DNA of 11,823 bases. It comes from Streptosporangiaceae bacterium. Its GTDB lineage: Bacteria > Actinomycetota > Actinomycetes > Streptosporangiales > Streptosporangiaceae. The stretch covers positions 1 through 11,823 of the forward strand of contig JASIGD010000128.1 in the NCBI GenBank assembly GCA_030045295.1, read 5' to 3'. The notes under the pieces were generated by a model. It had not been told where the DNA came from. It did not search any database and was given only the letters and a program-made list of their open reading frames with translations. Shown piece after piece: positions 8,201 through 11,823 of this stretch; positions within the stretch are counted from its first letter, which is position 1, and each line of letters begins with the position of its first letter. A program made the translations under genes and the position numbers.

Positions 8201-10139
8201 CACCGACGAATTCACCGTGGCCGGCATCGGCGACATGTCCGGCGACGTGTTCGGCAACGGCATGCTGCTGTCCGAGCACATCAAGTTGGTCGCGGCCTTC
8301 GACCACCGGCACGTGTTTGTCGATCCGGACCCTGACCCGGCGGCGAGCTTCGCCGAGCGGGACCGGATCTTCGCGCTGCCGGCGTCCTCCTGGGCGGACT
8401 ACGACCGGGCGCTGATCTCACCGGGCGGCGGCGTCTGGCCGCGGAGCGCGAAATCGGTCCCGCTGTCGCCGCAGGCCCGGACCGCCCTCGGCATCGACGC
8501 CGGGGTTGTCGCGCTGTCGCCGGACGAGCTGATCTCCGCCATCCTGGCCGCCCCGGTCGACCTGCTGTGGAACGGCGGTATCGGCACCTACGTGAAAGCC
8601 AGCTCCGAGTCCCAGGCCGACGCGGGAGACAGGTCGAACGACGCCGTGCGCATCGACGCGACGCGGCTGCGCGCGCGGGTCGTCGTCGAGGGCGGCAACC
8701 TGGGCCTGACCCAGGCGGCCCGGATCGAGTACTCGCTCGGCGGCGGGCTGGTCAATACGGACTTCATCGACAACTCGGCCGGCGTGGACACCTCTGACCA
8801 CGAGGTCAACATCAAGATCCTGCTCGCCGACGCGATCCGGGCCGGCGCCATCCCCGCGACGGCCCGGCACCAGTTGCTCAACGAGATGACCGATGACGTG
8901 GCCGATCTCGTCCTGCGGCACAACTACCGGCAGAACATGGCGCTGGCCGCGGCCCGGGTGCAGGCCCCCAGCCTGCTCCACGTGCACGCGCGGTACCTGC
9001 GCAAGCTGGTCCGGGACAAGCGGCTCGACCCGGAGCAGGACGTGCTGCCGGGGGAGCGGGAGATCGCTGAGCGCCGCTCGTCCGGTGGCGGCCTGACCAG
9101 CCCCGAGTTCGCCCTGCTGCTGGCGCAGACCAAGATCTCCGCGGGCGAGGAAGTGCTCGCGTCCAGCCTGCCGGACGACCCGTACCTGCGCCGGGTGCTC
9201 GAGGCGTACTTCCCGGCTCCGCTGCGGGCCAGGTTCGCGGAACGGATGGAATCACACCCGCTGCGCCGCGAAATCATCACCACCTCGGCGGTCAACGAGA
9301 TGATCGACGCGTCGGGCACCACGTTCTTGTTCCGGCTGATCGAGGAGACCGGCGCCTCCGTGCCCGACCTCACCCGGGCGTGGCTGGTGGCCCGGGAGGT
9401 GTTCGACATGCCCGCCTTCTGGCGCCAGGTCGAGGAACTCGACGGCCACGTCTCCCTCGGGGCCCAGCTCATGCTGCTGCTCGAGGGGCGCAAGCTGACC
9501 GAGCGCGCGGCCCGGTGGCTGCTGCACAACCGCCGCCCGCCGTTCGACATCGAAGCCACCGTGGGCTTTTTCGCGGACGGCGTGCGGACCGTGCGTTCCG
9601 GCCTGCCCAAGCTGCTCACCGGGCGGGACCTGTCCGGATTCGAGGAACGGAGGGACTCCTACCTGGCCCTCGGCGTGCCCCTGGATCTGGCCGAGCGGGT
9701 CGCGGCCATGGTCCCGACGTATTCGGCCTTCGACATCGTGCAGGTCGCCTCGGTCACCGGGCGGTCCATCGAGGAGACCGCCGAGGTCTACTTCGATCTC
9801 GCCGATCGGCTGCAGATCACCCGGCTGCGCGACCGCATCACCGCGCTGCCCCGCGAGGACCGCTGGTCGACGATGGCCCGCGCGGCCCTGCGCGATGATC
9901 TTTACGCCGCGCACGCGTCGCTGACCCAGGACGTGCTCGGGGTCAGCGGTTCGTCGTTGCCCAGGACGCCGGAGGAGCGGCTCGCCGCCTGGGTTTCGCG
10001 TAACGAGGCGGCGGTCGCGATGGCCGCTCAGACGCTGGGCGAGATCTGGGAGAGCGAGCGCTTCACGTTCACCACCTTGTCGGTGGCGTTGCGCGCCATC
10101 CGCACCCTGGTCGCCACCAGCTCCCTGCCGGACCGCTGA
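5265..10139 (+). CDS. gdh: NAD-specific glutamate dehydrogenase, large (180-kDa class)
   Basis: Oxidative deamination of glutamate to 2-oxoglutarate and ammonia with NAD, in the cytoplasm; a catabolic entry into the TCA cycle. The 1624 residues agree with the large class known from Streptomyces and mycobacteria. The N-terminal half has ACT-like regulatory segments (one near residues 85-135 containing PYLVDSVTTEL, another near 405-445). The catalytic core includes GLRWSDRLEDFRTEVLGL, then the catalytic-type Lys853 in SGAKGGF. The Rossmann motif GIGDMSGDVFGNGM begins at 987, and WNGGIGTYVKAS, VVVEGGNLGLTQ and NTDFIDNSAGVDTSDHEVN follow. The C-terminal third is mostly helical and typical of the class. 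The Shine-Dalgarno and ATG at 5265 give the family's usual N-terminus, though the frame is also open upstream into the synthetase. In mycobacteria this enzyme is inhibited by the FHA protein GarA; no such gene is visible here. It takes over the glutamate produced by PruA. Confidence 0.96.
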   Translation: MPETAADKAREALLAKAEQAWQDDPALDSALGSQSDSVLCYLRAYYQRVATEDLALPSRLAAVAEAHARLGQSRPQGRAVVQVRDPDHAHLEPVTASSLVVDIVTDDMPYLVDSVTTELNRHDAEIQILVHPLLRVRRDVTGALREVVGVCGDDAPSAAPDELTESWIHVELGASKDRVSADQLAAELRHVLFDVRVAVEDQQRMASVARRLADDLGGAPGSDEAEYGDLLRWLASDNFLFLGYREYDLVQVDAGVGLRAVPGTGLGILRHHRKGRDSQSKLSSRVAARAQDPRERLVLAKANSRSTVYRANYLDYVSVKKRDPAGQVTGEFRFLGLYTHSAHTAPIADIPVIRGKLAQVLAAAGLARDSHDGKDLVEILEDYPREELFEISAEELTPIALGVLRLSERKQTRLFLRRDRYGRYMSCLVYLPRDRYTTKVRQRAQDILSEALHGVSLDYSAVVGDSALARLHVVIRAARGQPVPQVDAVALERRLSAAVRSWDEDLTAEATRALGEERADQLLDMFAGTIPETYKADVTAKDAVGDLVTVLELREAAAKFAVRLVDSQDRWTLLVYRLGTPITLSDVLPQLQHMGLEVVDEHPYEFTGAEDTGSFWIYEFGLRPPVTTPADSVRRIFEEALAALWHGQTEDDGFNALVLTAGLSWREVTLLRACAKYLRQAGMRFSQDYVQRVLRSNAAITRLLVRLFESRFDPARQVGAAERCEAIAEEIRGQLDEVVSLDHDRILRQYLALVDATLRTNYYRQHSPGGVDGPPYLVLKLDPRAVPGLTEPRPKFEIYVYSPRLEAVHLRFGRVARGGLRWSDRLEDFRTEVLGLVKAQEVKNAVIVPSGAKGGFVCKRLPDPSDRDAYQAEVLACYQTFIAAMLDVTDNIEADQVVPPPEVVRRDGTDPYLVVAADKGTATFSDTANEVAARYDFWLGDAFASGGSEGFDHKKMGITARGAWESVKCHFAALGMNPATDEFTVAGIGDMSGDVFGNGMLLSEHIKLVAAFDHRHVFVDPDPDPAASFAERDRIFALPASSWADYDRALISPGGGVWPRSAKSVPLSPQARTALGIDAGVVALSPDELISAILAAPVDLLWNGGIGTYVKASSESQADAGDRSNDAVRIDATRLRARVVVEGGNLGLTQAARIEYSLGGGLVNTDFIDNSAGVDTSDHEVNIKILLADAIRAGAIPATARHQLLNEMTDDVADLVLRHNYRQNMALAAARVQAPSLLHVHARYLRKLVRDKRLDPEQDVLPGEREIAERRSSGGGLTSPEFALLLAQTKISAGEEVLASSLPDDPYLRRVLEAYFPAPLRARFAERMESHPLRREIITTSAVNEMIDASGTTFLFRLIEETGASVPDLTRAWLVAREVFDMPAFWRQVEELDGHVSLGAQLMLLLEGRKLTERAARWLLHNRRPPFDIEATVGFFADGVRTVRSGLPKLLTGRDLSGFEERRDSYLALGVPLDLAERVAAMVPTYSAFDIVQVASVTGRSIEETAEVYFDLADRLQITRLRDRITALPREDRWSTMARAALRDDLYAAHASLTQDVLGVSGSSLPRTPEERLAAWVSRNEAAVAMAAQTLGEIWESERFTFTTLSVALRAIRTLVATSSLPDR

Positions 10140-10153
10140 CGCCTACCAGGCGT
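10139..10153. terminator. Small hairpin spanning two convergent stop codons
   Basis: ACGCCT (10139-10144) and AGGCGT (10148-10153) form a perfect six-base-pair stem with an ACC loop. It overlaps the last base of the dehydrogenase stop (TGA 10137-10139) and the whole lipoprotein stop (TAG, 10145-10143 on the minus strand). No T-run follows on either strand. It may serve as a compact bidirectional terminator, but the stem is short. Confidence 0.3.
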
Positions 10154-11192
10154 GGACGAAGGTGGGCCCGCCGCCGGCCGCGATGACTTGGACCTTCGCG
10201 TTGTGCGCGGTCAGCGGCGGGTCGGCCGCCACGTACTCGTAGCTCCAGTTGACGGCCACCCCGTGGTAGCCGATCCCGATCGGCGCGGCCTGCAGCGGGC
10301 GGTACTGGGCCGGCATCGGGATCGGTTTCCCGGACCCGCCGTTCGGGTACTCGTTGGTGGTGTTCAGGTACATCCCGTAGAACACCAGCGCCCCGCCGTC
10401 TTTCGTCCGCAGCTGGAACTGCGGGAAGCCGGTCCCCTCGAGTAGCCACTGGTACTGCAGGCCCTTTCCGGCTTGCACCTTCCCGTAGGCGGCCTGCGTC
10501 GCGTACAGCCCGGTGGTCTGCGGCCCGCCGGCGATCACCGCCGCGGCCGCGTTGGCCGAGCCTTCGTCGACCACCGCCGCCTGCGTGGCCCCCACGACGT
10601 TCGGGCTCAGCAGCAAAGACGTGTCGGTGGTGGTCACGGCGATGGCGTAGCCCTGGCTGTCGCGGGCGACGGCCGGCAGCGCCTGATCGCCGAGGGCCGC
10701 CGTGCCGTTCAGCGTCCAGGGCTGACCCTGCACCGAGCGTTCGAAGACCATGGCCGTGTTGACCGAGGCTCCGGGGGCTCCCGGGGTACCGCCCGTCTCG
10801 GTGCTTATCGGCACCGTGACCACGAACCACTGCGGGTAACTGGTCAGCGCGGGCACGTAGAAGACCGGCCGGCCGTAGTGGTACTGCGGGACCGGCTGTT
10901 GGGCCGCGGTCAAGGCCGTGTACTGGCCATTGACGACCGCCCACTGCACGTCGCCCACGACCGAGAGGCCCTGTGCCGAATTTCCTTGCGCCGCAGCCTG
11001 GTTGCTCACCGTGATGTACGAGTTGTAGCCGGCCTCCGCCTCGGCGAGGGTGAGGCCCTGGTAGCCGCCGGTGACCTCGTCCGCGGGTGCGGCCGGCGAC
11101 GAGCATCCGGCTATGGCCAGCCCGGTCACGGCGGCCAGCGCCGCCAGGCCGATAATCCCCGGGTTCCGGAGCCGACCCCTTCGGAGTGTCAC
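10143..11192 (-). CDS. Secreted lipoprotein of actinobacterial DUF8094-like type
   Basis: A 349-residue exported lipoprotein of unknown function. From the GTG at 11192, the N-terminus has an Arg-rich n-region (RRGRLR), a hydrophobic segment at about 13-28, and the lipobox IAGC with lipidated Cys30, followed by a Ser/Ala/Pro-rich linker. The mature protein has AEAGYNSYITVSN, then YHYGRPVFYVPALTSYPQWFVV and a late KDGGALVFYGMYL segment. This pattern resembles actinobacterial lipoproteins annotated DUF8094, from memory only. A TTG at 11240 would add 16 residues across the promoter and is rejected. The GTG has no Shine-Dalgarno, but TATCCT ends eight bases upstream, fitting a leaderless start. 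The gene is convergent with the dehydrogenase and divergent from prfB, so a link to amino-acid catabolism is unlikely. Confidence 0.85.
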   Translation of the reverse strand: MTLRRGRLRNPGIIGLAALAAVTGLAIAGCSSPAAPADEVTGGYQGLTLAEAEAGYNSYITVSNQAAAQGNSAQGLSVVGDVQWAVVNGQYTALTAAQQPVPQYHYGRPVFYVPALTSYPQWFVVTVPISTETGGTPGAPGASVNTAMVFERSVQGQPWTLNGTAALGDQALPAVARDSQGYAIAVTTTDTSLLLSPNVVGATQAAVVDEGSANAAAAVIAGGPQTTGLYATQAAYGKVQAGKGLQYQWLLEGTGFPQFQLRTKDGGALVFYGMYLNTTNEYPNGGSGKPIPMPAQYRPLQAAPIGIGYHGVAVNWSYEYVAADPPLTAHNAKVQVIAAGGGPTFVHAW

Positions 11193-11281
11193 GGTAAGGC
11201 AGGATACAGGGTCTGCGCGCAGGCTATCGCCAACGGGCAAGACTGACGGCTCCGTCCGTGCTCTCGCGTAGTCTTGCCGAT
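11193..11281. promoter_or_regulatory. Divergent promoter region between lipoprotein and prfB
   Basis: This 89-base gap carries a -10-like box for each direction. On the minus strand TATCCT (11206-11201) lies eight bases before the GTG at 11192. On the plus strand TAGTCT (11269-11274) lies seven bases before the ATG at 11282. Both spacings suit transcripts that begin at or next to the start codon, and neither start has a Shine-Dalgarno. The -35 boxes are weak: TTGGCG on the minus strand at 21 bases and CTGACG on the plus strand at 20 bases, both longer than usual. Confidence 0.45.
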
Positions 11282-11823
11282 ATGCCCGCTACCGATCCGG
11301 CCGACGAGATCGCCGTGCTGACGTCGAAGCTCGACAGCATAGCGGCGGTGCTCAATCCGGACGCCATGGAGACGGAGGCGGCCGAACTGCGCGAGCAGGC
11401 GGCCGATCCGGACCTGTGGGCTGACCAAGATCGCGGGCAGAAGGTCACCCGCCGGCTGTCTTACCTGGAAGCCGAGCTGGCCAGGCTGGCCGGCCTGCGC
11501 CAGCGGCTCGGCGACACCCAGGTGCTGTTCGAGCTGGCGGACCGTGAGGACGACGAGCCTACCCGGGCGGAGGCGGCGCGTGAGCTTGCCGCCCTCCGGG
11601 CCGAGATCGACCAGCTCGAGGTGCGCACCCTGCTGTCCGGCGAGTACGACGCGCGGGAGGCTCTGATCTCCATCAATGCGCAGGCGGGCGGGGCGGACGC
11701 CGCCGACTTCGCGGAGAACCTGATGCGGATGTACCTGCGCTGGGCGGAGCGGCATAGGTTTCCGACCGAGGTGTACGACACCTCATACGCGGAAGAGGCC
11801 GGGATCAAGTCGACGACGTTCGC
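11282..11823 (+). CDS. prfB: Peptide chain release factor 2 (N-terminal part, runs off the window)
   Basis: RF2 recognises UGA and UAA stop codons on the ribosome and triggers peptide release. The first 180 codons are present. The N-terminal helical, coiled-coil-like domain includes [22 protein letters not shown] (about residues 44-65) and [15 protein letters not shown], followed by [25 protein letters not shown] and [14 protein letters not shown], which are characteristic of RF2. The SPF and GGQ motifs lie beyond the window. The reading frame is continuous through the region where many bacterial prfB genes carry an in-frame UGA and a programmed frameshift, so that autoregulatory device is absent, as I would expect in high-GC actinobacteria. 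No Shine-Dalgarno precedes the ATG; a TAGTCT box seven bases upstream suggests a leaderless mRNA. Confidence 0.95.
   Translation, partial: MPATDPADEIAVLTSKLDSIAAVLNPDAMETEAAELREQAADPDLWADQDRGQKVTRRLSYLEAELARLAGLRQRLGDTQVLFELADREDDEPTRAEAARELAALRAEIDQLEVRTLLSGEYDAREALISINAQAGGADAADFAENLMRMYLRWAERHRFPTEVYDTSYAEEAGIKSTTF

Larger units (their letters stand above)
3228..10139 (+). other. Single open frame fusing acetoacetyl-CoA synthetase to NAD-glutamate dehydrogenase
   Basis: As written, bases 3228-10139 contain no in-frame stop. Translation from 3228 would give a 2303-residue polypeptide in which both enzymes are complete and joined by a short linker rich in Pro, Gln, Asp and His. The frame can be read as one fused gene with an internal start, or as two adjacent genes whose separating stop was lost by mutation or base-calling error. 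I know of no established family with this domain order. Confidence 0.6.

Noticed and set aside
10069..11106. A 345-codon minus-strand frame overlapping the lipoprotein gene
   Set aside because: Out-of-frame shadow; the neighbouring frame has the signal peptide, lipobox and non-repetitive sequence.
11193..11240. Lipoprotein start at TTG 11240
   Set aside because: It would put 16 residues in front of a complete signal peptide and cover the TATCCT box; the GTG at 11192 gives a normal lipoprotein leader.

Overview
The window looks like ordinary chromosome from a high-GC actinomycete. The reading frames end codons mostly in G or C, leaderless-type starts are common, and the gene families are typical actinobacterial ones: a 180-kDa-class NAD-glutamate dehydrogenase, an actinobacterial-type PruA, a lipobox lipoprotein and prfB. 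I see no insertion sequence, phage gene, CRISPR array or tRNA.

Layout. Positions 1-189 hold no gene I can support. A small conserved actinobacterial protein (190-684) precedes pruA (757-2385), which has a good ribosome binding site and a perfect inverted repeat over a possible -10 box. A HAD-family protein follows 19 bases later (2405-3109); it appears to begin at a rare ATT codon and carries Asn in place of the usual nucleophilic Asp. After a 118-base gap, one uninterrupted frame runs from 3228 to 10139. It encodes a full acetoacetyl-CoA synthetase and then, in the same frame, a full NAD-dependent glutamate dehydrogenase with its own Shine-Dalgarno and ATG at 5265. The dehydrogenase meets a convergent lipoprotein gene (10143-11192, minus strand) with only three bases between the two stops, inside a small hairpin. 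That lipoprotein gene and the start of prfB (11282 to the window edge) diverge from an 89-base region.

How the genes fit together. PruA makes glutamate from the proline intermediate glutamate semialdehyde, and the large dehydrogenase deaminates glutamate to 2-oxoglutarate. Acetoacetyl-CoA synthetase feeds acetoacetate into acetyl-CoA metabolism. Together these suggest a carbon-catabolic neighbourhood in which amino acids and ketone bodies enter the TCA cycle. No proline dehydrogenase gene is visible.

Most notable point. The synthetase/dehydrogenase fusion could be real, possibly with a second product from the internal start, or it could come from one extra C in a CCCC run. Removing one C there gives a stop at once and a synthetase of the usual length. 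The linker has intergenic-like codon usage, including a TTA codon, which favours a recent or artefactual loss of the stop. I found no convincing undescribed multi-gene system.
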